From NCBI GenBank assembly GCA_028718185.1, contig JAQUMH010000004.1, positions 161,943 through 225,942 of the forward strand: a DNA stretch of 64,000 nt, in the 5' to 3' direction. The notes beneath the pieces are model-generated. The model had not been told where the DNA came from, ran no database searches, and saw only the letters and a program-made list of their open reading frames with translations. The stretch comes from Elusimicrobiota bacterium (GTDB lineage Bacteria; Elusimicrobiota; UBA8919). Made by a program: the position numbers and the translations under genes. Below, in pieces: positions 42,802-52,676 of the stretch (position 1 is the first letter of the stretch; the number at the start of each line of letters is the position of its first letter).

Positions 42802-42876
42802 TGCGCCTGGCGTGACTCGAACACGCGACCCTCTGCTTAGAAGGCAGATGCTCTATCCAGTCTGAGCTACAGGCGC
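42802..42876 (-). tRNA. tRNA-Arg (TCT anticodon)
   Basis: Acceptor GCGCCTG with CAGGCGC, D-arm GCTCAGACTGGATAGAGC, anticodon arm TCTGC and GCAGA around CTTCTAA (anticodon UCU), T-arm GCGTGTTCGAGTCACGC. Discriminator A. CCA is not encoded, unlike the neighbouring tRNA-His. Confidence 0.95.
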
Positions 42877-42885
42877 ACTTTCTAC

Positions 42886-42956
42886 GAACATTTTGAACAT
42901 TTGACCCCTCCGATTGAAAATCGGAGTGCTCTATCCAGTCTGAGCTATAAGTGCAG
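42886..42956 (-). pseudogene. Truncated tRNA copy B (anticodon loop TTTTCAA)
   Basis: The minus strand keeps a D-arm identical to tRNA-Arg (GCTCAGACTGGATAGAGC) and an anticodon arm CTCCGA/TCGGAG around a loop with TTC, then GGGGTC and AAATGTTC, but has no proper T-stem and no 3' acceptor half. The 5' acceptor is degenerate. It lies directly after the GIY-YIG gene and supplies its last codons. Confidence 0.7.
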
Positions 42957-43194
42957 AACTAATCAATCTTTCAATAAAAAATTTGCTTTTTTGTTTCTTT
43001 ATGTACAGCTCAAAATCTAAAGCTTCTATTTTTGTTGAAAAACTCTTATTGTAAACTAATATTAAGGGTCGTCTATTCTTCGTTGCTAACGACCTTCCAT
43101 CAAAATGCCTTTTTAATCTATCTTTTAAATTTCCAGTACTCCCTGTATAATATTTACTATCTTTTAAACTTCGCAATATATAAACTTTGAACAT
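42931..43194 (-). CDS. Small GIY-YIG endonuclease nested between tRNA fragments
   Basis: An 87-residue GIY-YIG (URI/UvrC-like) nuclease: KVYILRS near residue 3-9, KYYTGSTGNLKDRLKRHFDG near residue 14-33 with the catalytic tyrosines and arginine, and FELYIKKQKSKFFIERL with the metal-binding glutamate. Its ATG lies in the T-arm position of truncated tRNA copy A, and the final residues SSALIAQTG with the TAG stop are read from truncated copy B. It may be a minimal mobile nuclease that targets tRNA genes. It would be transcribed with the tRNAs. Confidence 0.88.
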   Translation of the reverse strand: MFKVYILRSLKDSKYYTGSTGNLKDRLKRHFDGRSLATKNRRPLILVYNKSFSTKIEALDFELYIKKQKSKFFIERLISSALIAQTG

Positions 43195-43258
43195 TTTTGA
43201 ACATTTGACCCCTCCGATTAAAAATCGGAGTGCTCTATCCAGTCTGAGCTACAGGCGC
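43187..43258 (-). pseudogene. Truncated tRNA copy A (anticodon loop TTTTTAA)
   Basis: Starts at 43258 with the same acceptor and D-arm as tRNA-Arg, preceded by the same AGAAAGT. The anticodon arm is CTCCGA/TCGGAG around a loop with TTT, as in tRNA-Lys. After GGGGTC the sequence goes into AAATGTTCAAA repeats and the GIY-YIG start, so the 3' half is missing. Confidence 0.72.
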
Positions 43259-43296
43259 ACTTTCTAATGTTTTATATTTATTAATCTAAGTTTTTA

Positions 43297-43325
43297 ATTA
43301 TACATATTTTTTAATTTCAAGTCAA
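43297..43325 (-). promoter_or_regulatory. Promoter of the tRNA/GIY-YIG cluster
   Basis: Minus-strand TTGACT (43325-43320), 17 bp, TATAAT (43302-43297), 39 bases before tRNA copy A. It would drive copy A, the nuclease, copy B, tRNA-Arg and tRNA-His as one transcript. Confidence 0.8.
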
Positions 43326-43416
43326 GAAAATGTAACCCCACAAAAAAAGGACAATATGTTCCTAAATAATTTATCAAAATACTAATTTAAACTTTGATTC
43401 CGTTTCATAATTTTTA

Positions 43417-43512
43417 TTGACATCGCTTTCTATATTAATATAATCCTTAATTATACCTATGGAATATATTAATATAATCCTTAATTATACTACAGAACTA
43501 TGTTAATATAAT
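43417..43512 (+). promoter_or_regulatory. Promoter region with three 34-bp-spaced TATAAT repeats
   Basis: TTGACA (43417-43422), 16 bp, TATAAT (43439-43444). A 25-bp unit containing this -10 box occurs at 43432-43456 and again at 43466-43490, and a partial third copy begins at 43500. All are exactly 34 bp apart and all contain TATAAT (also 43473-43478 and 43507-43512). The third is only 7 bases before the ATG of the PHP gene. Confidence 0.75.
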
Positions 43513-43519
43513 TTAAATT

Positions 43520-44878
43520 ATGAAGCAAAAAACAACACTTTTATTTTTACTCATATTTTTTTTCAGTAAATCACTTCTAGTATCAAGGAATACAGATTAT
43601 GTATCTGACCATATAAAATATGATAGAATATTTTATTTAGATGAAAACTATAATTTTAATGAAAAAGACAGATACTCTACAATAGTCAATGAGGAACAGG
43701 TTGATGAATTATACGTACAGCAAAATGAGTTCTACAAAATGGTGGACGACAGAAAACTGTTGCTTAACAAAACAGCAGACGGTATTTCTTTAAATATCTT
43801 TCACTTTGCAGAATTATCACAATTACCTGATATTTTATTAAAAGAAAAAAAATATTTAGATATGGAATTATATACTGATTTGGCATTTGATATTATTAAT
43901 TCCAAAAAGCTAAAAGCAGACAACGGAATTATTTGTGATTTCCACATACACACTGTTTATTCACACGATTCAGCATCTGATATTGTAAGTTTATTAAAAA
44001 AATCCAGCGAAAAAGGTTTTGGAGCAATTGCAATTGCAGACCACAATCGAATGGACGGCGTCAGAAGAACTATTGAAATTTCTGAGCATTTAAAAAAGGA
44101 AAAAACAATAAACCCGGATTTTATCATTATACCCGCAGAAGAAATTTCCGTAAATGACGGCTCGCACATAGGCGCTATATTCATTAACACATATATAGAA
44201 AAAGGAATGACAGCTGAAGAAACAATACGTGAAATTCACAAACAGGGCGGATTAGCAATTGCATTGCATCCCGGAAAAAAAACTGAACTGGGAATTAAAC
44301 TGGCGAGAAATTTAGATTTTGACGCTGTTGAAGTAGGAAACAGTTCTGACTTTTTACCCTACGATTTTTACAGAAATAAATCATTGAATAAAAAATTAAA
44401 GAAAACTAAAGTTTTCGGCAATAATACGCACATGAGCCAAGGTATAGGTTTCCTGGGTTACAATGTTGTATTTACTGATAATAAATCTATTGAAGGAATA
44501 AAAGAAAGCGTTGCTCAGGGGAAAGTAAAACCTGTTTTCACAGGATTATACTACGGATATTATAATTTTTTTGAATTTAAACCGGTAGATTTTTTATATT
44601 CCACATTTGACATATATGATACAGTAAAAAGAAACCTTGAATATTCAGCCGGTAAGCTGCTTTTTTCAAATGATTTTACGGTCAAAACAACAATAGATGA
44701 TCCGTTGTATGATATCTTTAATGTTTTTCAAAGCCACAAATATATAAACAAAAAAGATGATAACCCATTCCGGCAACCAGTTAAATTTTTATATATTTCT
44801 ATTTCATACGGAATGTTTAACGTAACTTATAATTTTCCAGAAGAGAAAACAAAATCTTTTGTAAAATTTATGTTTTAA
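43520..44878 (+). CDS. Secreted PHP-domain protein
   Basis: A 452-residue protein with an N-terminal signal sequence (hydrophobic residues about 5-20). The central PHP domain has CDFHIHTVYSHDS near residue 140-152, IAIADHNRMDG near residue 175-185, PAEEISVNDGSHIG near residue 215-228 and ALHPGKKTE near residue 253, the ligands for metals. The remaining parts have no family I know. It shares the HIHxxYSxD metal motif with the PHP protein of the riboflavin operon, but differs in secretion. One of only two plus-strand genes. It has no ribosome site and may be translated leaderless from the third TATAAT. Confidence 0.82.
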   Translation: MKQKTTLLFLLIFFFSKSLLVSRNTDYVSDHIKYDRIFYLDENYNFNEKDRYSTIVNEEQVDELYVQQNEFYKMVDDRKLLLNKTADGISLNIFHFAELSQLPDILLKEKKYLDMELYTDLAFDIINSKKLKADNGIICDFHIHTVYSHDSASDIVSLLKKSSEKGFGAIAIADHNRMDGVRRTIEISEHLKKEKTINPDFIIIPAEEISVNDGSHIGAIFINTYIEKGMTAEETIREIHKQGGLAIALHPGKKTELGIKLARNLDFDAVEVGNSSDFLPYDFYRNKSLNKKLKKTKVFGNNTHMSQGIGFLGYNVVFTDNKSIEGIKESVAQGKVKPVFTGLYYGYYNFFEFKPVDFLYSTFDIYDTVKRNLEYSAGKLLFSNDFTVKTTIDDPLYDIFNVFQSHKYINKKDDNPFRQPVKFLYISISYGMFNVTYNFPEEKTKSFVKFMF

Positions 44879-44881
44879 TTA

Positions 44882-45080
44882 ATTACACAGGATTCAGGAT
44901 TCAGCACTCAGGATTTGGAATTAAGATGTGAGATAGTAATCTTACTGCTACAAAAACATCGGCAAAGCAAGCTTTGCCACTACAACTCTATAACACTATA
45001 ACCCTATAACCCTATAACACTATAACCCTATAACCCTACAACCCTACAACCCTATAACTCTATAACTCTATAACCCTATC
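44882..45080. repeat. Convergent-intergenic repeats: CAGGATT, palindrome and CTATAACN array
   Basis: From left to right: short CAGGATT repeats (44888-44915), a palindrome GGCAAAGC/GCTTTGCC followed by ACTACAA (44961-44985), then about eleven copies of CTATAACN/CTACAACC (44987-45080). The gap between the PHP gene and tamB holds nothing else. Confidence 0.85.
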
Positions 45081-45087
45081 CTCTTTT

Positions 45088-48000
45088 CTATTCTTTTTTT
45101 GCCGGTTCTGCTCCGAAACGCCAATACTTCTCAAATAAAAATTTATTTTGCCTGTCCCCATACTGGTCCTTATTCAGTTCTTGTATTGTTGTAAATAATA
45201 TTCCATTTTTAAGAAGGTATGAGAGTTGTATCTCGTGTGTTAATGAAAGTTTATTTTCGAACTCATCAAATTTTATCCCGTAATTAGCTGAAAGTCCGCG
45301 AGCAAAAGATTGTCCGAATGAAAGTTTTGTTCCTTTATACAAGTCCACAATCGACGGTTGTGTCCCTTGTGGAAGAGGTATTGACGACGTATCTCTTTTT
45401 ATAGAAAATTTATCGATAAAACCAATTTTTTTAAATAGCGATTTTACAAATGGTGTCGTTAAAAATGTGTCAACCATTTTAGAAATCTCTTCTGCTGAAA
45501 AAGGCTGTTTTTGTTTTGTATCTGTTAATCCCAATGCAGACTGAGTCGCTAATTGCTCATTCATCTGTGGATTTGTTTTTGAAGAAAACCTTGGTTTAAC
45601 ATTTTCAAGAGGTCCTCTGTCGAGAGTTAAAATTATGGTATCAGGAATATACTCTATTATCATTTGGTGAGTTGCAAGGTCTTCCCGTCTGCTCTCTACC
45701 TCAGTATCTGATTCAGCAATCCCTGATAAAAACAGTTTGCTTTTTTCTGCTTCGAAAACTGCTTCTTTTATCGTAAAATCTCTCCCTAAATAACTTAAAT
45801 CACCCCTCACTGCTTCTACTTTGCCGCTTACATGAGGAGAAACTCCCCTATCATGTAGAAGTAACTCACCTTTTATTTCAACTGATGCAAAATCATTCTC
45901 ATACCAGCAATCTTTTCCGGTAACAATTTTAAGGTTCCAATTCGCAAATTTTAAAAAATCCCAGGCTCCCTCATTTTCCCCAATGCCAGGATATGTAAAT
46001 TTTGCATCGGAAATCTTCATATAGCCGTCAATATTCCATGATTCCGTTGTTCCAAAAAATCGCATATCTGCTTTTACTTTTGCTTTTGACGGATTAGAAA
46101 AAGTAGCAATATCGGGAATTACAGGGATTATTTTACCGACACCTCCTGATTTAATCTGCAAATCATTAACTATAACTGCTATACCGTCACTCGGAGTAAA
46201 GATATGAACATCAAAATCACCGATATTAAAACCATCGGTAATTGCAGCATAACCGCTTAACACAAGGGGTTCTTTTTCAACTAAAACATTTAATTCCTGT
46301 ATTTCTATTTTTTTTCCTGAAAATATTATCCCGCATTTAAAATCTGTCAATTTTCGAAAAATATCTTTCATTAAAATCTCATCTGCGGTAGCTTTAAATT
46401 CACCCGAGACATCGGGTTTTTCTAAAGTTCCTTTTATATTAAGCAAAGTTGAAAATTGTCCTTTTGCACTTTTTACAGATTTCGACAATGCAGTAAGTAT
46501 TGCCATATTACCGTTAGTCACTTTCAATAATATGTCTATCGGATATCCCGAAAGCTTTTCTTTCATTTCTGCTGTTAGGGGTAGCGGGGTTTTACCTTCA
46601 CCTTCAATTGAAAAAATATTTTTTTGAGATATTTTTAATTGTTTCAGTTCCAAGATATTTTCATTTATCTGAAAAAAAAGTGACGCAATATCAAACCCAA
46701 TATTCTCTATATTACCATTAGTTGAGTTTAAGATGCATGTAATTGCAGGATCTTTTATTTTGCCTGAAACTTTTACATTAAAATTTGTATTTCCGGATGC
46801 AACAACTTTTAAATTAAGCAAATTTAGTATATTACCAAGCGAAACATTTGAACCCTCTGAAGTTATTTCCAAATTATCATCTTTTTGCGAACCATTTATG
46901 AAAAACAAGCGTTTTCCAGCCTCAAATATTGAAAAATTATATATTTTTAGTTCATTCGGTCTTGAAAAATCAATTATCCCTGTTATCTGCGTTGGCTTTC
47001 CATTTTCAGGTATAAAATTTAAAATACCTTTGGAATATTCAATATAGTATTTTTCATTTTTAAGTTGAAGTTGATTCAGCCATAAGCCATTTGTTGAAAT
47101 GTCGGCTTTTATTGAATTATTCCATCTACCTTCTGCTATTACACCACCGAATAAAACGATTCCCGGCAACTTAATATTTCTTATTTCCGAAATAACTTTA
47201 AAAACTATTTCTTCTTTGAAATCAACATATGTATCAGGAAGAATCCTTATTTGTGCTTCACCCCATTTAATATTCCCTTTTGTAAAAACAATCCTTTTAT
47301 TCAATAGTGTAAATTTACCATCAATAGAATCAATTATCTTATCTTCAATATATACATTTTCTCCGGAATATCCGACTGAAACTTGCGGATTATCAAAACC
47401 ACCGGCGATATTTACTTCAAGATTTTTTAAAACACCTGATACCGGCAGAGTACTTTTGCATAAAGTATATATTGAATCCATTTTTACGTTATTTGCTGAA
47501 ATATTTAGTTCGTTAAACTCTCTTTTTCCCAAATCAAGTTCACCGGAAACTTCAGCTTGCGAACCATTAACTAAAAATTTCGTATCTTCTATTTTCAAAA
47601 TATTTTGATTAACCAGGATTTTCCCGGATCCCCTGGTTAACAGATTATAAATATTTCCCCGATATTTATAATCTGTTAAAACTGAAGGGGTTCCTACATT
47701 ACCTCTTATCGTCACTTTACCCGTAATTTTACCCGTTATATCTTTATTCAGCAATTGTTCTGTATCAAATTCATAATCTATATCTGATGACAGATATTTT
47801 GATGGAACAAAATATTCAAGATTACCGTTTATTGCATCACCCCAAACAATCTTGTTTAAAACAATTTTTTCGGAATTGTAACTTCCTGTCGCTGAAAATT
47901 TATTAGAAATATTATCAATCGCTAAATTCGGTGAAACAATTTTGCAATATATGTCTTTATCCGTTTTTTCTCCTGAAAACATTATATCTCCCCTAATTGT

Positions 48001-49965
48001 TCTTTTTGCAACCACTAACTCATTAAGCTTTAGTGAAAGATTAAATCTATCATTTTCAATTTCCCCCGATAACTTAAGGGATGTTTTTGACGCTTTTTGC
48101 TGTAATACCAATTCCCTAATTATAAGTTTAGATAATTTAGTTTCAAAGGAAGTTACAATTAAATCATACGGAATATTTTTCATAATATTTCCATGATTTA
48201 TTACTATCGTTCCATATGGATTTGGATTATTCATCCTGCCATTCCAATTTATTTTACCTGATATGCTGCCGGATATAATTTCAGGACCTATACCGATAAA
48301 CGGAAAGACAAGATTACTATTGCACTTCGATAGCGTCAGATAACCAGTTGTCTCTTTTTTATCCGGCATTATTTTTATATCCCCGGACAAACCATCAAGC
48401 GATAGATTCTGTATGTGCATGCTGTCTTTGGAATATGAAATGATTCCGGATATTGAGGTAGAACTCCTGTTTATCGTAATAAGTGGAGATAAAAAATTAG
48501 CATAAAAATTATAATTGCCTGAAAATACATTTAAAACACGGCCCGAAAGACTTATAAAACCGGAAAGATTTTTATTAAAAAGTGAAGCATCTATGTTTTC
48601 TGTTTTGAAATTAATTTTATCATACTTCCCTGAAAGCGTTACGATTGTTGCATCATATTTTATTTTACAATTTGATATTTTCTTTTTATCAGCTTCTAAA
48701 TTAACCGAAAAACCCGAACCATTAATCTTCAGATAACCGAGATCATTTTCCCAGAAATATTTACCATATGCACTTTTAGGTGATTTTTGCCCTATTGCAA
48801 ATTCACTTGCAGTTATTTTCCCTGCAATTTTTGGTTTTGAGACAGTTCCCGATATCTTTGTACTTAAAGATATTTTTCCTGCAAAATAATCAGACTTAAT
48901 GTTAAGATTATTGGCATATAAATAGAGGTCAAGAATATCCTTTGATATTTTACCATTAAGGACAATATCACTATTTAAAACTGTTGCAGTAGAATTTATT
49001 ATCCATTCATCTTTATAGTAATTTAAGCTGGTTTTCATATCCTTAATGTTTATTGCGTTGTCTGTTGATTTGATATAATCTTTATTCAAATTAACATTTA
49101 GTTTTAAATCCGGAAATTCAAAATAACCGTCAAAAGATAAAGGTCCATCCAAAATATAAGGATAGGTCGTATATGACAGAAGTTTACCGGTAAACGATTG
49201 CAGATTATAAATATTACCGGATAAATAGGACGTAAATTTAAGGTCTTTTAAATTTAATTTTGACTTCATTTTGACAACAGCTTCTTCTGATTCCATATTT
49301 CCGGATAGATTTAAATTATTTATATCACCATTAATGTTAATGCTACCATTAAACGGTTTTATTTGTTTGAAAACCAAATCATTTGCTTCACATTTTAACT
49401 TTAACATCATCAAATCTTTACTTATAGTTCCTGCCAATTTCATATTACCTGAAAAATAGCTTTTATCTTTTATCACTATGTAAAGATTTGATTTAATAGC
49501 AAAAATATTTCCTTTTGGTACTGCTTCAACATAAACGTTCGTTATGTCAAAACCATCGTAAGATATCGCACCGCTGTTAATAAGTATACTTAAAACCGGA
49601 GATTTGCTTTTTGATTTGGAGGGAGTCCTTTTTTGTAACAGCTCCTTAATTATACCATAGTTGATTTTCGGTGAGTTAAGAGTTATTTTTTCAACTGAAT
49701 TTATACCTCTATTTATTTTTTTTAAGTTGAAGCTAACAACTACTTCATCGCATGAAAAACCGTCGAAAGCAATTTTTTTAAATATTATTTTGTTGAAGGG
49801 TAGCCAAGTCGCTTTTTCTATTTTTACATTGCTCTTTATGATACCGGTAAGTTGTGACTGGGCAAGATATTTTAATGATGTGGTAAATATTTCGAGCCGT
49901 TCAAAATAATATACACCAATTGTCAATATTATTATCAGCAATAAAAACAAAATTATTTTTTTCAT
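45088..49965 (-). CDS. tamB: TamB-family translocation and assembly module protein
   Basis: A 1625-residue protein with one N-terminal membrane anchor (residues about 4-22) and a very long series of beta-rich, AsmA/DUF490-like segments that would span the periplasm. The C-terminal DUF490 domain is recognisable in GDLSYLGRDFTIKEAVFEAE and later ANYGIKFDEFENKLSLTHEI. TamB-like proteins bridge the inner and outer membranes and move lipids or assist outer-membrane protein assembly. No TamA/Omp85 gene is adjacent. Confidence 0.9.
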   Translation of the reverse strand: MKKIILFLLLIIILTIGVYYFERLEIFTTSLKYLAQSQLTGIIKSNVKIEKATWLPFNKIIFKKIAFDGFSCDEVVVSFNLKKINRGINSVEKITLNSPKINYGIIKELLQKRTPSKSKSKSPVLSILINSGAISYDGFDITNVYVEAVPKGNIFAIKSNLYIVIKDKSYFSGNMKLAGTISKDLMMLKLKCEANDLVFKQIKPFNGSININGDINNLNLSGNMESEEAVVKMKSKLNLKDLKFTSYLSGNIYNLQSFTGKLLSYTTYPYILDGPLSFDGYFEFPDLKLNVNLNKDYIKSTDNAINIKDMKTSLNYYKDEWIINSTATVLNSDIVLNGKISKDILDLYLYANNLNIKSDYFAGKISLSTKISGTVSKPKIAGKITASEFAIGQKSPKSAYGKYFWENDLGYLKINGSGFSVNLEADKKKISNCKIKYDATIVTLSGKYDKINFKTENIDASLFNKNLSGFISLSGRVLNVFSGNYNFYANFLSPLITINRSSTSISGIISYSKDSMHIQNLSLDGLSGDIKIMPDKKETTGYLTLSKCNSNLVFPFIGIGPEIISGSISGKINWNGRMNNPNPYGTIVINHGNIMKNIPYDLIVTSFETKLSKLIIRELVLQQKASKTSLKLSGEIENDRFNLSLKLNELVVAKRTIRGDIMFSGEKTDKDIYCKIVSPNLAIDNISNKFSATGSYNSEKIVLNKIVWGDAINGNLEYFVPSKYLSSDIDYEFDTEQLLNKDITGKITGKVTIRGNVGTPSVLTDYKYRGNIYNLLTRGSGKILVNQNILKIEDTKFLVNGSQAEVSGELDLGKREFNELNISANNVKMDSIYTLCKSTLPVSGVLKNLEVNIAGGFDNPQVSVGYSGENVYIEDKIIDSIDGKFTLLNKRIVFTKGNIKWGEAQIRILPDTYVDFKEEIVFKVISEIRNIKLPGIVLFGGVIAEGRWNNSIKADISTNGLWLNQLQLKNEKYYIEYSKGILNFIPENGKPTQITGIIDFSRPNELKIYNFSIFEAGKRLFFINGSQKDDNLEITSEGSNVSLGNILNLLNLKVVASGNTNFNVKVSGKIKDPAITCILNSTNGNIENIGFDIASLFFQINENILELKQLKISQKNIFSIEGEGKTPLPLTAEMKEKLSGYPIDILLKVTNGNMAILTALSKSVKSAKGQFSTLLNIKGTLEKPDVSGEFKATADEILMKDIFRKLTDFKCGIIFSGKKIEIQELNVLVEKEPLVLSGYAAITDGFNIGDFDVHIFTPSDGIAVIVNDLQIKSGGVGKIIPVIPDIATFSNPSKAKVKADMRFFGTTESWNIDGYMKISDAKFTYPGIGENEGAWDFLKFANWNLKIVTGKDCWYENDFASVEIKGELLLHDRGVSPHVSGKVEAVRGDLSYLGRDFTIKEAVFEAEKSKLFLSGIAESDTEVESRREDLATHQMIIEYIPDTIILTLDRGPLENVKPRFSSKTNPQMNEQLATQSALGLTDTKQKQPFSAEEISKMVDTFLTTPFVKSLFKKIGFIDKFSIKRDTSSIPLPQGTQPSIVDLYKGTKLSFGQSFARGLSANYGIKFDEFENKLSLTHEIQLSYLLKNGILFTTIQELNKDQYGDRQNKFLFEKYWRFGAEPAKKE

Positions 49966-50028
49966 TCATTTAAATTTCGTAAAAATAGTTTTTGTGCCTA
50001 TTTCAACAAAAACTAACATAAGAAAACC

Positions 50029-50184
50029 TTACTTTTTCCTTTTCCTCAAAAGAACAAAAATGTCAATCAATGACATTGTTAACGATTTTAACGTTTTTTT
50101 TGTTTTCGACGAATCTTTACACACAACGCCGTAACGCTTATAATAACTTTCCCTGAGTTGTTCTTCTTTTTTAAATTGTTCCAT
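50029..50184 (-). CDS. Small basic ORF after clpC (51 aa)
   Basis: Starts 7 bases after the clpC stop with MEQFKKEEQLRESYYK. It is rich in lysine and ends RKRKK, with a short hydrophobic stretch SLIDIFVLLR. No family is recognised and no ribosome site is clear; translational coupling to clpC would be needed. It fills most of the space to tamB. Confidence 0.4.
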   Translation of the reverse strand: MEQFKKEEQLRESYYKRYGVVCKDSSKTKKTLKSLTMSLIDIFVLLRKRKK

Positions 50185-50191
50185 TTGTTTT

Positions 50192-52645
50192 CTATTGTGT
50201 TTTCATTTCTGAAAGCACTGAACTAAATGTAAAAGTTTTTTGTTCATCTGAATAATTTACTTTTATTTTAGTACCTTTTGGTATTTTTTTTGAAAGGATT
50301 TCTTCTGCAAGACCGTCTTCAAGATGTTTTGAAATTATTCTATTTAGTGGCCTGGCGCCATATTGCGAATCAAATCCTTTTTCAAGTAAGAAATTTTTTG
50401 CACTTTCTGATACTTCAATCACAAAACCCTGCTGTTTAGTTTTTTTAGATACTTTTTCAAGCATTAAGTCCAATATTTTCCTCATATGTTCTTTTTCAAG
50501 CGGATGAAAAACAATTATATCATCCAAACGGTTTAAAAACTCCGGATTAAAAGCTTTTTTCAATTCTTCCATTATAGTTTCTTTCATTGAAGAAAAATCT
50601 TTCTGTGCATCTTCCTGCACTAAAAATCCAAGTGACTTACCTTTAGAAATAAGTCTCGCACCGATATTTGATGTCATCAGAATTATAGTATTTTTAAAAC
50701 TAACTTTGTGCCCGAGATTATCCGTTAATATACCGGTATCCATTATCTGGAGCATAATATTCAGCACGTCCGGATGCGCTTTTTCTATTTCATCAAGTAA
50801 AATTACCGAGTATGGCTTGCGTCGAATCTGATCCGTAAGATGTCCTCCTTCTTCATATCCGACATAACCGGGAGGAGCACCTATTAGATGTGAAACAGAA
50901 AATTTCTCCATATATTCAGACATATCAAACCGCACCAGTGCATCTTCCTGACCGAACATAAATTCTGCAAGAACTTTTGCAAGTTCTGTCTTGCCCACAC
51001 CTGTCGGTCCCAAAAAAATAAAAGTCCCTATTGGTTTTTTAGGATCTTTAAGCCCCGTTCTTGTGCGCCTTATAGCATGCGATATTGAAGAAACTGCTTC
51101 ATCCTGACCAATTATACGCCCATGAAGTTCATCTTCCATTTTCAACAAGCGTTCTGATTCTTTTTCAGTAAGCTTCATAAGAGGAATATTAGTCCATTTA
51201 GAAACAATGGATGCAACATCTTCTTCAGTAATTGAGGGTTTAATATGGTTCATATTTTGGCGCCACTTCTTTTTTTCTTCTATCAGATTTCCTCTTAACA
51301 TCTCTTCTTTATCTCTTAGTTTTGCAGCCTTTTCAAATTCCTGAGAATTTACTGCTTTGTCTTTTTCTATAACAACATTCCCAATTTCAACTTCAATTTC
51401 CTTAAATTCGGGCGGAAACGAAGTTGTTTTAAGATGCACCCTGCTACCCGCTTCATCAAGCAAGTCAATAGCTTTATCCGGAAGATATCTGTCAGTTATG
51501 TATTTATCCGATAACCTTACAGCTGCAACAATAGAATCGTCAGAATATTTTACTTTATGATGCAGTTCATATTTTTCTTTAAGACCTTGAAGAATCTTTA
51601 TTGTCTCATCAACTGAAGGCGGATTTACCGTTATCGGCTGAAATCTTCTTTCGAGAGCAGCATCGTGTTCTATGTGCTTTTTATACTCTGAAAATGTTGT
51701 TGCACCTATACACTGTAATTCACCGCGTGCTAATGCAGGTTTCAGCATATTTGAAGCATCAATTGCACCTTCGGCCGCTCCTGCCCCTATTACAGTATGA
51801 AGTTCATCGATAAAAAGAATTATATTGGTTTTTGACTGTTTTATTTCATCAATTATATTCTTTAACCGCTGTTCAAATTCCCCCCTGTATTTTGTCCCAG
51901 CCACAACTCCGGATAAATCCAGCGTAATAACTCTCTTATTCAAAAGTATCTCAGGCACTTCCTGTGAAACAATTTTCTCGGCAAATCCTTCAACAATTGC
52001 TGTTTTGCCTACACCGGGATCGCCTATTAATACCGGATTGTTTTTTGTTCTGCGTGATAAAATCTGTATTAACCGTTCAATCTCGCTTTCCCTGCCTATT
52101 ACCGGATCCAATTTTCCTTCTTTTGCAAGTTCTGTTAAGTCCCTGCCAAATTCATCAAGAGTAGGTGTTTTTGATTTATGTCTATGCTGAGGTAAAGGCG
52201 GTGGTGTTGAATCGCCTATTATATTAGCTATTTCTTCTTTTACAATATCATAATTAAGTCCAAAATTCTCTAAAATTGTTGTAGTTTTTAATTCCTGATT
52301 TTTTAAAAGCCCCAAAAGAATATGTTCGGTACCAACATAACTATGTGCCATTTTCTGTGCTTCTTCAATAGCATATTCAAGTACTTTTCTCGCTTTCGGA
52401 GTAAGAGGCAGTTCACCGTATTGAAGTAAATTATCACCTAATGGAAGAGTTTTCTCAATTTCAATTTTTATCCGCGAAGTATGAACACCAAGATTTGATA
52501 TTATCGTTGCTGCCACACCATCATCTAAATCCAAGAGCCCAAGTAAAATATGCTCCGGTGTTATGGAATCATGATTTAATCTTTTGGCTTCTTCCTGAGC
52601 AAGCCGTATTGCACGCTGAGCCCGTTCAGTAAATCTATTATACAT
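50192..52645 (-). CDS. clpC: ATP-dependent Clp protease ATP-binding subunit ClpC
   Basis: An 817-residue unfoldase for ClpP. N-terminal Clp repeats (residues 1-145) with [10 protein letters not shown], then AAA1 with [13 protein letters not shown] near residue 205, a UvrB/C motif ([15 protein letters not shown]) near residue 425, AAA2 with [13 protein letters not shown] near residue 545 and the C-terminal ClpB D2-small domain. A TTTGGAGG ribosome site lies upstream. No ctsR or mcsAB genes accompany it. A TATAAT sits 28 bases upstream without a clear -35 box. Confidence 0.96.
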   Translation of the reverse strand: MYNRFTERAQRAIRLAQEEAKRLNHDSITPEHILLGLLDLDDGVAATIISNLGVHTSRIKIEIEKTLPLGDNLLQYGELPLTPKARKVLEYAIEEAQKMAHSYVGTEHILLGLLKNQELKTTTILENFGLNYDIVKEEIANIIGDSTPPPLPQHRHKSKTPTLDEFGRDLTELAKEGKLDPVIGRESEIERLIQILSRRTKNNPVLIGDPGVGKTAIVEGFAEKIVSQEVPEILLNKRVITLDLSGVVAGTKYRGEFEQRLKNIIDEIKQSKTNIILFIDELHTVIGAGAAEGAIDASNMLKPALARGELQCIGATTFSEYKKHIEHDAALERRFQPITVNPPSVDETIKILQGLKEKYELHHKVKYSDDSIVAAVRLSDKYITDRYLPDKAIDLLDEAGSRVHLKTTSFPPEFKEIEVEIGNVVIEKDKAVNSQEFEKAAKLRDKEEMLRGNLIEEKKKWRQNMNHIKPSITEEDVASIVSKWTNIPLMKLTEKESERLLKMEDELHGRIIGQDEAVSSISHAIRRTRTGLKDPKKPIGTFIFLGPTGVGKTELAKVLAEFMFGQEDALVRFDMSEYMEKFSVSHLIGAPPGYVGYEEGGHLTDQIRRKPYSVILLDEIEKAHPDVLNIMLQIMDTGILTDNLGHKVSFKNTIILMTSNIGARLISKGKSLGFLVQEDAQKDFSSMKETIMEELKKAFNPEFLNRLDDIIVFHPLEKEHMRKILDLMLEKVSKKTKQQGFVIEVSESAKNFLLEKGFDSQYGARPLNRIISKHLEDGLAEEILSKKIPKGTKIKVNYSDEQKTFTFSSVLSEMKTQ

Positions 52646-52676
52646 AAATTGCCTCCAAATAATTATAGTTTTAACA

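Noticed and set aside
42886..42956. Functional third tRNA
   Set aside because: No T-stem and no 3' acceptor half; the acceptor 5' strand is degenerate.
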